Source: Leptospira_A sp046736045
Lineage (GTDB): Bacteria; Spirochaetota; Leptospiria; Leptospirales; Leptospiraceae
Reading direction: 5' to 3'
Assembly: GCF_046736045.1 (NCBI RefSeq)
Contig: NZ_CP177134.1
Coordinates: 3,038,001-3,102,000, forward strand
DNA: 64,000 nt
Every line of letters starts with the position of its first letter. The stretch's first letter is position 1. Below are positions 25,467-34,899 of this stretch, piece after piece. Under the pieces are notes generated by a model. That model did no database searches, was not told the origin of the DNA, and worked only from the letters and a program-made list of their open reading frames with translations. The position numbers were made by a program, and so were the translations under genes.

Positions 25467-26477
25467 ATGAAAACCACTGCCATTCTTTCTGATGATACTT
25501 CTCTTTTGGGGAAAATCATCGAAAGAGGGGGAGTGGTTGTTTTTCCTACGGAAACAGTCTACGGAATCGGTGCCTCCAGTTTGGATTTCGAGGCATGCCG
25601 ACGGATTTATAAAATCAAAAACAGGCCGAGCGACAATCCTTTGATTGCTCATTTTGCAAACATCGAACAGATTTTGGAATTCTGCATTGTTTCCGATGAA
25701 TCGCTTTTACTCTTTAAAACTTTTTCACCAGGGCCGCTCACTCTTGTTTTGGAAAAAAAATCAGACTCCATCTTTCCTCCTGACCGCAAAACAATTGCTG
25801 TGCGAATCCCTTCCCACAACCTTGCGCGTGAATTGATTCGGGCTTCCGGTGTTCCGATCTCTGCACCTTCCGCCAATCTATCGGGAAAACCTTCGTTTAC
25901 CCGGAGAAAAGACGTGATTGAATGTTTTCAGAATCTGGTGGATGGGATACTGCTTGCGGAAGATCCAGAGATCGGGATCGAATCAACGGTTGTAGATATG
26001 ACAAAAGATGTCCCTGTTTTACTTCGGCCTGGCAAAATTTCACAAGAAGATTTGTTGAAAGTCCTTCCTCATTTGGTTTTGCCTGAAGCCGGTTTGCAAG
26101 GTTCGGAAAACAAAATCCGTTCGGAAGAATCCATTCCCGAAAGTCCCGGAATGAAATACAGACATTATTCCCCTGAAGCGGAAGTTGTGTTATTGGAAAA
26201 AAAAATGTTCGGGGAATCTCTCAGTCATTATAGGAAAAAGGATTTCGGAAAGTCGGCTTTATCTGATAAAAAGGCGGGTTTTATCGGATTCGGATTTTTA
26301 CCTGTCCACTCCTGGGACAGGGTTTTATCATCAAACGAAGATTATATGAAAGAACTTTATTCTTTTTTTGTGGATGCGGATCACCTGGGTTTGGATATAT
26401 GTTATTGCGAGATTCCTAAAGACGATCCCGCCAAACAAGCGTTGATAAATCGCCTGGAAAAAGCAAAAAACAAATAG
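25467..26477 (+). CDS. L-threonylcarbamoyladenylate synthase (Sua5 type)
   Basis: Makes threonylcarbamoyl-AMP for t6A modification of ANN-decoding tRNAs. 336 residues: YrdC domain (about 1-205) with GGVVVFPTETVYGIGAS and KIKNRPSDNPL, including the K-x-R nucleotide-binding residues, and SAPSANLSGKPS; then the linker SPGMKYRHYSPEAEV and a C-terminal Sua5 domain. The two-domain length marks it as Sua5 rather than the short TsaC. Co-directional with the GH18-like gene. Confidence 0.93.
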   Translation: MKTTAILSDDTSLLGKIIERGGVVVFPTETVYGIGASSLDFEACRRIYKIKNRPSDNPLIAHFANIEQILEFCIVSDESLLLFKTFSPGPLTLVLEKKSDSIFPPDRKTIAVRIPSHNLARELIRASGVPISAPSANLSGKPSFTRRKDVIECFQNLVDGILLAEDPEIGIESTVVDMTKDVPVLLRPGKISQEDLLKVLPHLVLPEAGLQGSENKIRSEESIPESPGMKYRHYSPEAEVVLLEKKMFGESLSHYRKKDFGKSALSDKKAGFIGFGFLPVHSWDRVLSSNEDYMKELYSFFVDADHLGLDICYCEIPKDDPAKQALINRLEKAKNK

Positions 26478-26501
26478 TTGTTAAACCAAGCCTAACTGTT
26501 T
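26472..26501. terminator. Possible weak terminator between sua5-type gene and sppA
   Basis: AAATAGTT (26472-26479) pairs with AACTGTTT (26494-26501) with one G-U, around a 14-base loop. It covers the ends of the two convergent genes and is followed by T-rich bases on the plus strand. The stem is AT-rich and short. Confidence 0.3.
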
Positions 26502-28180
26502 TTCCAATGGATACGGACTGAAGATAGATACAAATCCTTATTCATCCATCCGTTTTCCAAAAAGGTCTCCGTTCCTGTCATTTCTCCTATCATTTGTTTC
26601 AAGCGCAAACCACCGAAACTGGGAAGTTCCGATCTGAAATTGTATTCGGGGAGTTCATAGGAAACGGCAAACCGTGTTTTCGGAAATCTTTCTTTGATTG
26701 TTTCCAGGACGTCCAGTATACCACCTAACCGATCTACAATTTTATTTTCTACGTTCGGCAGATAAACTCTTCCTCCTCCGAGGATTTTCATTTTCTCCGG
26801 TTCTATCTTTCTTCCTTCGATCACCCTTGCATAAAATTGTGATTCGATCCGTTTGATTTCATCAGTTAGATATTTTCCAGATTCCTTGCTGAGAGGAGTG
26901 TATTCGGAAAGTATTTCCCGGTAAGGATAAAATCCTACAGATTCCTTTTTCACCTTAGCCTTGTTATATAATTTTTTCAAGTTTGCGCGTATCATAACAG
27001 CTCCGATGGAACCTGTGATGCAAACTTCGGAAGCAGTGATGGATTCGGAAGCACTTGCGATATAATAACCCCCGGACGCAGCTACGTCTTTAAAGTATGT
27101 GTAAACCGGTTTTGATTCTTTCAGATTTAATATTTCCTGATGGATGAGTTCCGAGTGAAATGCGGAACCGCCGGGTGAGCTGATTTCCAAAACAACGGAA
27201 GCTACGGATTTGTCTTCCTTCAGCTCCCTTAGAAGTGCAATGGTCGGGTATGCTGAAATTTTTCCAATTTCTCTTGTTTTTTGAGAATAATCTCCTCCTA
27301 CAATTCCTCCTTCCAAAGGAACGACGGCAATCAGTTTTGTTTTTTTTGGTAAAATAGAAAAATTTTGGACCTTGTTGAAACGATATCCTATATTTTCATT
27401 TAATCTTTGTTCGTCGTCCGGTAGAAATTCTTTTTCCGTTAGAATCGAATCGAAAAAACCGATTGATTTCAGTCCTTCTGCGGTTTGGATCGGTTTATAG
27501 AAAAGTTCTTTGCGCAATCTGCCATCCAAGCTAAGACTTGTTAGCAAAATTTTTTGCAGATCAAGTATAAGATCTTCCGTATTTTTACGAGCTTCTTTGG
27601 AAAATCCGTTTCGGGTAAATGCTTCTGCGAAGGATTTGAAAGGCCCGCTCGCAAACGCTTCCACTTCGATTCCCCAGTTTTTCAGAAAGTCACCGTAAAA
27701 TGTAGTTTCCGCAGACGGCAGTTGGATGTGAAATTCGGCATCTCTTCCTACAGATCTTTGTGAACAAGCAGAGAGAAGTAACAATGTCCCCAGGCCGCCT
27801 TCTTTCGTATAACCATGTATAGAAATTCCCTTGGACTTCAGGCGATTCAATTCTTCCTTTACTTCCCAAAACTCGGAAAGACTCCAATCCATCGGAGGTA
27901 GGTATATCTTCAGTGTTTTCAGATATGGTACTTTGGCTAAGGAACGAAGTCCTGTTAGGAAATCCAACCGGGTGAGACCGGACTGTTTGCCCTGAAATTT
28001 GCGAATGAAAAAAGATTTGTTTGCTGTTTCGAAAAAATCGGGAAACTCCAATGATAATGTCGTTTTTTTTCTTTGTAAAAACAGGCTTAGACGTAGGTAA
28101 AAGTAGGTAAGGAGGCGAATCGGGGAAAAAAGGATAAGAAAAAAATATCGTAACAATCTGGGTTTCCTCTTGGGTTCCAT
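26492..28180 (-). CDS. sppA: Signal peptide peptidase SppA (67K type)
   Basis: Membrane-anchored serine protease that clears leftover signal peptides. 562 residues, the long two-domain form. An N-terminal membrane segment (about 10-33) is followed by an N domain with the catalytic lysine in ASGPFKSFAEAF (near residue 180) and a C domain with VLEISSPGGSAF and the nucleophilic serine in AASGGYYIAS (near 371). Both catalytic residues are therefore kept. Divergent from uvrA with 47 bases between starts. Confidence 0.93.
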   Translation of the reverse strand: MEPKRKPRLLRYFFLILFSPIRLLTYFYLRLSLFLQRKKTTLSLEFPDFFETANKSFFIRKFQGKQSGLTRLDFLTGLRSLAKVPYLKTLKIYLPPMDWSLSEFWEVKEELNRLKSKGISIHGYTKEGGLGTLLLLSACSQRSVGRDAEFHIQLPSAETTFYGDFLKNWGIEVEAFASGPFKSFAEAFTRNGFSKEARKNTEDLILDLQKILLTSLSLDGRLRKELFYKPIQTAEGLKSIGFFDSILTEKEFLPDDEQRLNENIGYRFNKVQNFSILPKKTKLIAVVPLEGGIVGGDYSQKTREIGKISAYPTIALLRELKEDKSVASVVLEISSPGGSAFHSELIHQEILNLKESKPVYTYFKDVAASGGYYIASASESITASEVCITGSIGAVMIRANLKKLYNKAKVKKESVGFYPYREILSEYTPLSKESGKYLTDEIKRIESQFYARVIEGRKIEPEKMKILGGGRVYLPNVENKIVDRLGGILDVLETIKERFPKTRFAVSYELPEYNFRSELPSFGGLRLKQMIGEMTGTETFLENGWMNKDLYLSSVRIHWKNS

Positions 28181-28209
28181 CTCTTAAAATTCTTTCCAGA
28201 ATGAAAGAG
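28181..28209. promoter_or_regulatory. Nested dyad between sppA and uvrA
   Basis: CTCTT (28181-28185) with AAGAG (28205-28209), and inside it ATTCT-TTCC-AGAAT (28189-28202). It lies in the 47-base divergent gap and touches the sppA start. It does not look like the spirochaete LexA boxes I know of. Role unknown. Confidence 0.25.
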
Positions 28210-28227
28210 GAAAACAATCTGTAAGAT

Positions 28228-31173
28228 GTGGATTCTTTCATTCGTATTCGCGGCGCTCGGGAACATAATCTTAAAAACGTAAATTTGGACATTCCTCGTG
28301 ACAAATTGATTGTTGTCACGGGACTTTCCGGTTCCGGTAAATCTTCATTGGCTTTTGATACCATCTATGCGGAAGGGCAAAGGCGTTATGTGGAGTCTCT
28401 TTCCAGTTATGCGAGGCAGTTCCTCGGTCAGATGGAAAAACCGGAAGTGGATTTGATCGAGGGATTGTCACCCGCAATCTCCATTGAACAGAAAACGACC
28501 CATAGAAACCCCCGTTCTACGGTAGGGACTGTCACGGAGATTTATGATTATCTCCGTCTGCTCTATGCCAGAGTCGGAAAACCCCATTGTCCCAAATGCG
28601 GAACCTTAATCTCTTCTCTTTCGATCGATCAAATTACGGATAGGATCAATCTGTTTCCTGAAGGAACCAAATTACAAATTTTAGCTCCCGTCATCCAAGG
28701 TAAAAAAGGAGAACATCGGGAAGTTCTGGAAAAGTTCAAAAAAGACGGGTTCAATCGGGTTCGGGTGAATGGAGAAATTTATTCCCTGGAAGATGAAATT
28801 CCTCTGAAAAAAAACTTCAAAGCGGATATCGATGTAGTGGTCGACCGGATTGTGATGAAACCCGGAATCCAATCCAGACTCACCGATTCCGTAGAAACCG
28901 CCTTACGAACATCAGATGGAATTCTGATTGTGGAAGACGGAGAAAAAGATCATTTATATTCTCAAAAATTATCCTGTCCCAAATGTGACGACGTATCCAT
29001 TCCCGAACTCACCCCAAGGTTGTTTTCTTTCAATTCGCCGTTTGGTGCTTGTTCCGAGTGTGACGGTCTTGGCGCCATACTGGAGTTTGATGAACAATTG
29101 CTTGTAACCGATGAAAATGCTTCCCTTGCGGAAGGTTGCATTGAAGCTTGGGGAGGAGCCAAATCCAATTCGTATTGGTATATGGCAACTGTGACTGCTA
29201 TTTCCAAAAAATTAAAATTCAGTTTGAATACTTCATGGAAAGACATCCCCAAAAAAATCAAAGATGTTATCTTTTACGGAGATGAATCCATTCTCATCGA
29301 TTATGATTTTCGGGGTGCCAATTCCCATTATGAATTTTCCCGCAACTTCGAAGGAGTCATTCCGAATTTAAAAAGAAGATACAGGGAAACAAAATCCGAT
29401 TCGATGAGACAATGGTTTGAGTCTTTTATGACAAACCATGATTGCAGTGTTTGTAAGGGGAAAAGACTTCGTCCGGAAGCGTTAGGCGTTAAAGTTCAAG
29501 GAATCGGAATCGACCAGTACACAAATTTTTCGATTGGAAAAGCACTTGAATTTACCAAAGAAAGTAAATGGGTCGGTGCGGATGAAATCATAAGCAAACC
29601 TATTTTGAAAGAGATTTTACAGAGACTTAGCTTTCTTTACGATGTGGGTGTCGGTTATTTGAATCTTAGCCGATCTGCGGGAACTTTATCAGGTGGGGAA
29701 ATGCAAAGGATCCGCCTGGCCACTCAAATCGGATCTAGACTCATGGGTGTTTTGTACATATTGGATGAACCTTCCATCGGACTCCACCAAAGGGACAATA
29801 CGAAACTGGTCAATACATTGAAAGGACTTCGTAACCTTGGTAATACGGTTCTTGTTGTAGAACATGATAAGGAAACAATGGAAGAGGCGGATTTCATTGT
29901 GGATATGGGACCTGGGGCAGGAGTGCATGGAGGAGAAATCGTATCTTTCGGAACTCCCGATCAAATTAAAAAAGACCCTCATTCGATCACAGGAAAGTAT
30001 CTGACAGGTGAAAAACGAATTCCGATTCCCAAAGAAAGACGCGTAGGAAACGGAAAGTTTTTAAAAATCATAGGCGCTACTCATAACAATCTGAAAAATA
30101 TAGATGTTTCCATACCTTTGGGCACAATCACGGTAGTGACAGGGGTTTCCGGTTCCGGAAAATCCACTTTGATCAATGAGATCTTGTACAAGGATCTAGC
30201 GGTTACGATCAACGGATCCAAACTTGTTCCGGGAAAACATAAAAAAATCCAAGGCAAAGAACAATTGGATAAAGTCATTAACATTGATCAGTCGGCGATC
30301 GGTAGAACTCCCCGTTCCAACCCGGCAACTTACACAGGTTTGTTTAATCATGTAAGGGAACTTTTCAGCGGTTTGGAAGAGGCAAAGGTTCGAGGTTACG
30401 GTCCCGGTAGATTCAGTTTCAATGTGGCGGGGGGAAGGTGCGAAAAATGCGAAGGGGATGGCATTCTCAAAATCGAAATGCACTTTTTACCTGATATTTA
30501 TGTTGAATGTGAAGTTTGCAAAGGCAAAAGATACAACCGGGAAACTTTGGAAGTAAAGTACAAAGGAAAAAACATCTCTGATATTTTGGATATGACTGTG
30601 GAAGAAGGTGTCGTGTTTTTTGAGAACATTCCTTCGATCAAAAGAAAACTGGAAACACTTGTAGATGTAGGCCTCGGTTATATCAAACACGGACAGGCTG
30701 CGACTACATTTTCCGGGGGAGAAGCGCAAAGGATCAAACTTTCTACGGAACTTTCCAAACGACCTACTGGAAAAACCTTATACATATTGGATGAACCGAC
30801 CACAGGGCTTCATTTCAGCGATATAGAAAAATTGCTCCAGGTATTGCAAACCTTAGTGGACAAGGGAAATTCCATGGTGATCATCGAACATAACTTAGAC
30901 GTGATCAAAGCTGCGGATCATATCATCGATATAGGTTTGGAAGGTGGTGACGGAGGCGGACAAGTGATTGCCGTTGGAACACCGGAAGAAGTGGCACTCG
31001 TATCAGAATCTTTTACAGGACAGTATCTTAAAAAAGTTTTGGCGGAAGAAAAAGCTTTCGATAAAAAATTTGGAAAAACTTCCTCTTCTTCTTCGGTGGC
31101 TGCATTGAAGACGGAAGTGGCTACGAATTCCGACAAAAAGACGGCCGCTCCCAAGAAGGTGAAAAAGAAGTGA
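28228..31173 (+). CDS. uvrA: UvrABC excinuclease subunit A
   Basis: DNA damage recognition ATPase of nucleotide excision repair. 981 residues from a GTG start. Two ABC modules: Walker A GLSGSGKSS near residues 32-40 and GVSGSGKST near 640, signatures LSGGEMQRI and FSGGEAQRI, and zinc-binding CPKC, CSECDG, CEKCEG and CEVCKG pairs. The last 35 or so residues form a low-complexity Ser/Ala/Lys tail (SSSSSVAALKTE, then KKVKKK) beyond the usual end. The stop overlaps the next gene as GTGA. Confidence 0.97.
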   Translation: MDSFIRIRGAREHNLKNVNLDIPRDKLIVVTGLSGSGKSSLAFDTIYAEGQRRYVESLSSYARQFLGQMEKPEVDLIEGLSPAISIEQKTTHRNPRSTVGTVTEIYDYLRLLYARVGKPHCPKCGTLISSLSIDQITDRINLFPEGTKLQILAPVIQGKKGEHREVLEKFKKDGFNRVRVNGEIYSLEDEIPLKKNFKADIDVVVDRIVMKPGIQSRLTDSVETALRTSDGILIVEDGEKDHLYSQKLSCPKCDDVSIPELTPRLFSFNSPFGACSECDGLGAILEFDEQLLVTDENASLAEGCIEAWGGAKSNSYWYMATVTAISKKLKFSLNTSWKDIPKKIKDVIFYGDESILIDYDFRGANSHYEFSRNFEGVIPNLKRRYRETKSDSMRQWFESFMTNHDCSVCKGKRLRPEALGVKVQGIGIDQYTNFSIGKALEFTKESKWVGADEIISKPILKEILQRLSFLYDVGVGYLNLSRSAGTLSGGEMQRIRLATQIGSRLMGVLYILDEPSIGLHQRDNTKLVNTLKGLRNLGNTVLVVEHDKETMEEADFIVDMGPGAGVHGGEIVSFGTPDQIKKDPHSITGKYLTGEKRIPIPKERRVGNGKFLKIIGATHNNLKNIDVSIPLGTITVVTGVSGSGKSTLINEILYKDLAVTINGSKLVPGKHKKIQGKEQLDKVINIDQSAIGRTPRSNPATYTGLFNHVRELFSGLEEAKVRGYGPGRFSFNVAGGRCEKCEGDGILKIEMHFLPDIYVECEVCKGKRYNRETLEVKYKGKNISDILDMTVEEGVVFFENIPSIKRKLETLVDVGLGYIKHGQAATTFSGGEAQRIKLSTELSKRPTGKTLYILDEPTTGLHFSDIEKLLQVLQTLVDKGNSMVIIEHNLDVIKAADHIIDIGLEGGDGGGQVIAVGTPEEVALVSESFTGQYLKKVLAEEKAFDKKFGKTSSSSSVAALKTEVATNSDKKTAAPKKVKKK

Positions 31174-32144
31174 GTTTTTTCTCCGAATCCACCAAACAAA
31201 AATTAAGTGAATGGAATGGGAAACCTACCGTTCATTCATTTTATAAAGATAGAAAGTCTTTGCTCGTGGAATCGGGAATCTATCAGATACTAAATGATTC
31301 GGAAATTCCCGGCTCTTATCTGAAGTTTCAAAACATCCTTCAGGAACTGGTTCTTTTGGAAGAGGGTATCAATATCGCACTTTCCGTAATGGTGGAAATC
31401 AATGTGGCAGGAGGGATTCTTTTGCATTCGAAAGAGCCTAAAGGAAAAGAGCTGCTTGATAAGATCACATCTTCAGAATATATCGTAGCCACGGGAGTAT
31501 CCGAACCCAAATGGGAAGGCCAGCTAAAAAATATAAAATCATATCTTTCCGATTCCCATCATTTAACAGGCACTAAATCTTTTATTACGAACGGAATGTC
31601 CGCCGATTCCATTCTTTGGGTTTTGCCGGAAAAAGGAGATTTTTCAGTTTATTCCGTAGATATCACGAAACACGTTCATACAATTCAATCCGAAGAAGTT
31701 AAAACCCCTTTTGCAAGTCTTGCCAATCACCTCAAGATCAGTTTGGAAAATTATCCGTTAACGAAAGATGATCTTGTTTTTTCCGATTATAAATCCATCG
31801 GTTTGGAGTTACGTTTGAAGGAGTTATTCGGTTTGGTGTCTTTGCTGCTCGGATTTGTGCTGAAATATTTTTCGTCAGTTCTGCCCCCGGAGGTTCAGAC
31901 AGAGTGGACCAGATTGCTGATCTGGAGGGATGAAACGGCAAAAGAATTGGTCTTAGCCGATTATTATACAAAGTTAGCTGATCTTTTTCCCTTTCCCATA
32001 TCCGACTTGCTTGAATCTCTTGCAAAACATTATGAATTGGAATCTGTCTCCCTGTTACCGAAAATTCATCCTGACTTCGCGTTATTTATCTGGGAAGATT
32101 CAGTGACACGTTTTCTATCTAAAAGAAAAAAGAACAATCAATGA
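31170..32144 (+). CDS. Degenerate acyl-CoA dehydrogenase-like protein
   Basis: 324 residues from a GTG that overlaps the uvrA stop (GTGA). The middle resembles the acyl-CoA dehydrogenase beta domain: YIVATGVSEPKWEGQ, then LTGTKSFITNGMSADSILWV matches the T-E-P ... GTKxFITNGxxAD pattern. The helical domains at both ends are short and the usual catalytic glutamate region is not recognisable, so it may lack activity. Family enzymes use FAD to oxidise acyl-CoA. The tight link to uvrA suggests shared expression, not necessarily a repair role. Its end overlaps the CDF gene on the other strand by seven bases. Confidence 0.7.
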   Translation: MSFFSESTKQKLSEWNGKPTVHSFYKDRKSLLVESGIYQILNDSEIPGSYLKFQNILQELVLLEEGINIALSVMVEINVAGGILLHSKEPKGKELLDKITSSEYIVATGVSEPKWEGQLKNIKSYLSDSHHLTGTKSFITNGMSADSILWVLPEKGDFSVYSVDITKHVHTIQSEEVKTPFASLANHLKISLENYPLTKDDLVFSDYKSIGLELRLKELFGLVSLLLGFVLKYFSSVLPPEVQTEWTRLLIWRDETAKELVLADYYTKLADLFPFPISDLLESLAKHYELESVSLLPKIHPDFALFIWEDSVTRFLSKRKKNNQ

Positions 32145-33103
32145 TGATGGTGGCCGTGGTGGCTGTGTCCTATATGATGTTCTTTTTCCTGAACTGCAAT
32201 TGAGTTCAGCTTCGATTTGAATTTTTCCGAAATTAATTCCACGGATACGAATTGTACGCCAAAATGGGACTTTGCAAGAGTATGGGTTTGAAATGTAATC
32301 GAATCTCTGTCCGCATTATCATCCACTAACAACTGCAATTCCAAGGAAAATATTCCGGAAGTGAGTTTGCGAATTTGGATTTTACCTGCTTCCTTTACTC
32401 CTTTGAAAGCCAACAAATGTTCCACCAGGTGTTCTTTTTCAAAATCCAAAGGCTCCGCTTCCAAAAGAATTTCCAAACTTTCTTTTACGATGGATATCGA
32501 CGTCTTTAGAATAAATATTGCAATGAATAGACTCAGCACACTGTCAATCGTAGTAATCCCTGTCAGATGAATGATTACTGCTCCGATGACAACCGCAACC
32601 GTTCCCAATAGGTCACTTAATACATGCAGATAAGCTGATTTTAAATTCAAACTTTCCTTACTGACCCGAAACAATAATCCTGCAGAAATAAAATTGATTA
32701 CAAGTCCGATAAGGGAATAGATCAACATGGATTCAACGTGAATCGGTCTCGAGCTGATGATCCTTCCGTAACTTTCATAGAGTATGAATATCGCAATTCC
32801 AACTAACAGAAGTCCGTTGGCGAGTGCTGCCAAAACCTCGAAACGATGAAATCCGAAAGGAAATTTCCGAGTAGGTTTTTTACTTGAGATAAAGATTGCC
32901 GAAAAGGAAATCACATGTGCGAACACATCAGTTGCTATATGTCCTGCATCTGCAAACAAAGCAAGGCTTCCGCTTTCCTGAGAGCCGAACCATTCTATAA
33001 AAAATATAGAAAGAGAAAGGACTCCCGAGATTCCCAGGAATGTAAGTAATTTCCTTCTCTTTTTACCTTTGGAATGGGTTAATTCGAATCCTTCGCTTTT
33101 CAT
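32138..33103 (-). CDS. Cation diffusion facilitator (zinc-type exporter)
   Basis: CDF family transporter that exports Zn2+ or a similar divalent ion in exchange for protons. 321 residues with six membrane segments. The metal site is the double H-x3-D pattern seen as GHIATD in segment 2 and HVLSD in segment 5, which favours zinc. The cytoplasmic C domain follows, ending in a His-rich tail (EHHIGHSHHGHHHH). The start overlaps the OmpA-like gene stop as ATGA, so the transporter is translationally coupled to two envelope genes upstream. Confidence 0.93.
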   Translation of the reverse strand: MKSEGFELTHSKGKKRRKLLTFLGISGVLSLSIFFIEWFGSQESGSLALFADAGHIATDVFAHVISFSAIFISSKKPTRKFPFGFHRFEVLAALANGLLLVGIAIFILYESYGRIISSRPIHVESMLIYSLIGLVINFISAGLLFRVSKESLNLKSAYLHVLSDLLGTVAVVIGAVIIHLTGITTIDSVLSLFIAIFILKTSISIVKESLEILLEAEPLDFEKEHLVEHLLAFKGVKEAGKIQIRKLTSGIFSLELQLLVDDNADRDSITFQTHTLAKSHFGVQFVSVELISEKFKSKLNSIAVQEKEHHIGHSHHGHHHH

Positions 33104-34143
33104 TCTTGTGGGTTTTGGTTTCCAAGTGCACGAGGTACCACAACAATATCTACACGGCGGTTGAGAGCCTTGTTTTCTTTGGAAGAATTGGGAACAATCG
33201 GTTGAAATTCGCTGAAGCCCGCCGCTGAGAAATTTTTGGAATTCAGATTTTTGTTGGTAAGTATTTGATCCAATACAGCTAACGCCCGTTCTGTGGAAAG
33301 TTGCCAGTTGTTTCTAAACTTGGTTTTGATCGGAACGTTATCGGTATGCCCTTCTATATTGATATAATTTTCAGGATATGATGCAAGTATTTCCTTTATT
33401 TTGTCTATGGCAGGCAGAATGGCAGGTTTTAGTTCCGCAGAACCGCTATCGAAAGAGATCTTATCATCTATATTGATGACTAGCTTATTATGAAACCGTT
33501 TCAGCCGGATTTGTCCGGATAAAATTTCTTTGGATAGTTTTTCTTCCAATTCTTTTGCCTGATCTGCCAAACGATCCAATTCTCTTTTTTGATTTTTTGT
33601 CAGTTGTTTGAGATTATTGATTTCATTTTCCAAGTTGCGGATTCTTTCTTTGAATTCATCCGACTTCGATTCATAAGAATCACGTAATGCCTGTTCCTTT
33701 TGGAGATGGGTTCTTTCCGAGTCTTCCAGTTTTTTCTTAAGGAACTCTATTTCTTTTTTATCTTTCTCTTCCTGCCTTCTTGCATCTTCGGAAATTTCTT
33801 TTTCCTTATCGGTTCCTTTTTTTTCCAAACCACGGAGGCGTATGTCGTAATCACGCATTTTGTCTCCGTAATCTTCCTTGTCTTTGGCTCGGTTTCTTTT
33901 TTCTAATTCCAGATCTTCCGTTAAGTTTCTAAGTTGGGACTGAAGGTCTTTTTTTTCCTCTTCATGCAATGCCAAATCGTTTTCATATTGTTTTCGCAAA
34001 TCCTGCAATTCCAGTTCGAGCGCATACTTTTCTTTATATAGATTGTTGTATTCAACCGGAAAATAAATCCAATCGGCAAATAGACTTACCGGAAGCAGGA
34101 ACAGTGCGATTAGGATTTTTAAGAAAATCGTTTGCTTCGGCAT
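33100..34143 (-). CDS. OmpA/MotB-domain protein with long coiled coil
   Basis: 347 residues from the ATG at 34143, one base after the upstream stop; a start at 34173 would add ten residues ahead of the signal peptide. A signal peptide (KQTIFLKILIALFLLPVSLFA) leads to a highly charged coiled coil (about 25-210) and a C-terminal OmpA domain with INIEGHTDNVPI and NRRVDIVV, which binds peptidoglycan in this family. Nearly every turn of the coil is charged, so it could reach from the wall toward another membrane component. Middle gene of a coupled lipoprotein/OmpA/CDF operon. Confidence 0.88.
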   Translation of the reverse strand: MPKQTIFLKILIALFLLPVSLFADWIYFPVEYNNLYKEKYALELELQDLRKQYENDLALHEEEKKDLQSQLRNLTEDLELEKRNRAKDKEDYGDKMRDYDIRLRGLEKKGTDKEKEISEDARRQEEKDKKEIEFLKKKLEDSERTHLQKEQALRDSYESKSDEFKERIRNLENEINNLKQLTKNQKRELDRLADQAKELEEKLSKEILSGQIRLKRFHNKLVINIDDKISFDSGSAELKPAILPAIDKIKEILASYPENYINIEGHTDNVPIKTKFRNNWQLSTERALAVLDQILTNKNLNSKNFSAAGFSEFQPIVPNSSKENKALNRRVDIVVVPRALGNQNPQE

Positions 34144-34144
34144 T

Positions 34145-34843
34145 TTACTTTGTATCATCCAAGGTATCTTCAATATTTACTTTCGGCAATTTTTGAGCTT
34201 CGTTTTTGATTCTTTCCCATTCAGCGGTTCTTCTTCTTGTTTCTGTTTTCCGATCGCCATACTGAGCTTCGAACGTTTGTTTTTTGATGAAGTCTTCATC
34301 TTTTGGAGTTTTGCCTTGGGACTCTTGAAACTTAACTGCGATTTCGGCTCGGACCAATTCCAGTTCCGCGATGGATTCGGACAACATGGATTCTTTCATG
34401 GAGAGATAGGCAATATCTTCTTTTTCCTTTTGGATCCAAACAAGCAGTCTTGTTTCTTCTTTGGATTTTTCCAAATCGGAACCTTGTGCTTCATCTAAGT
34501 ATCGTTTGGCGTTTGTGCTGTCATCTTTCAGCAATGAGAGTTTTTCCTTTTCTCTGAGTAAAGCCGATACTGAGGAATGTTTTGAAATTTTGGATTTGGA
34601 AATTTTTATGGATTGGGAAGTGAGCTCGTTTGTCTTTTTTTGGGAAGTCACTTCGTTTTTGAGAACTACAACTTTTTGCTTTAGAACTTTGGTTGCGTTT
34701 TTTTGTTCTTCATTCATGACTTCTTCCCGAACCAAAGGATCAGGAACCGTAGACAGTTTGGGTTCGAAAAGGGCACACTGAGAAAAAACAACTAGGACAA
34801 AAACGGTCGCATGGGAAAGTCGAAAGAGGAAAGACATAAGCAA
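34145..34843 (-). CDS. Coiled-coil lipoprotein
   Basis: Unrecognised; 232 residues. N-terminal hydrophobic run ending VVFSQC gives a lipobox with Cys at residue 23, followed by ALFEPKL. The rest is Lys/Glu/Ser-rich and predicted coiled coil. The start may be residue 1 or the Met at residue 3. Head of the operon; the OmpA-like gene starts one base after its stop. The two coiled-coil proteins may interact (inference). Confidence 0.78.
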   Translation of the reverse strand: MLMSFLFRLSHATVFVLVVFSQCALFEPKLSTVPDPLVREEVMNEEQKNATKVLKQKVVVLKNEVTSQKKTNELTSQSIKISKSKISKHSSVSALLREKEKLSLLKDDSTNAKRYLDEAQGSDLEKSKEETRLLVWIQKEKEDIAYLSMKESMLSESIAELELVRAEIAVKFQESQGKTPKDEDFIKKQTFEAQYGDRKTETRRRTAEWERIKNEAQKLPKVNIEDTLDDTK

Positions 34844-34899
34844 AGACTAGCTTTTAGGTGACATAATAGTCAATTGTAAAATATAGGAAAAACGGCGAT

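Noticed and set aside
27690..28364. A 224-codon open frame on the minus strand across the sppA/uvrA starts
   Set aside because: It runs antisense to uvrA and out of frame through sppA; both of those are certain genes, and the translation has no recognisable family.
34193..34781. Two phenylalanine/serine-rich open frames opposite the coiled-coil lipoprotein gene
   Set aside because: They are the complement of Lys/Glu-rich coiled-coil codons, a known cause of long antisense frames.
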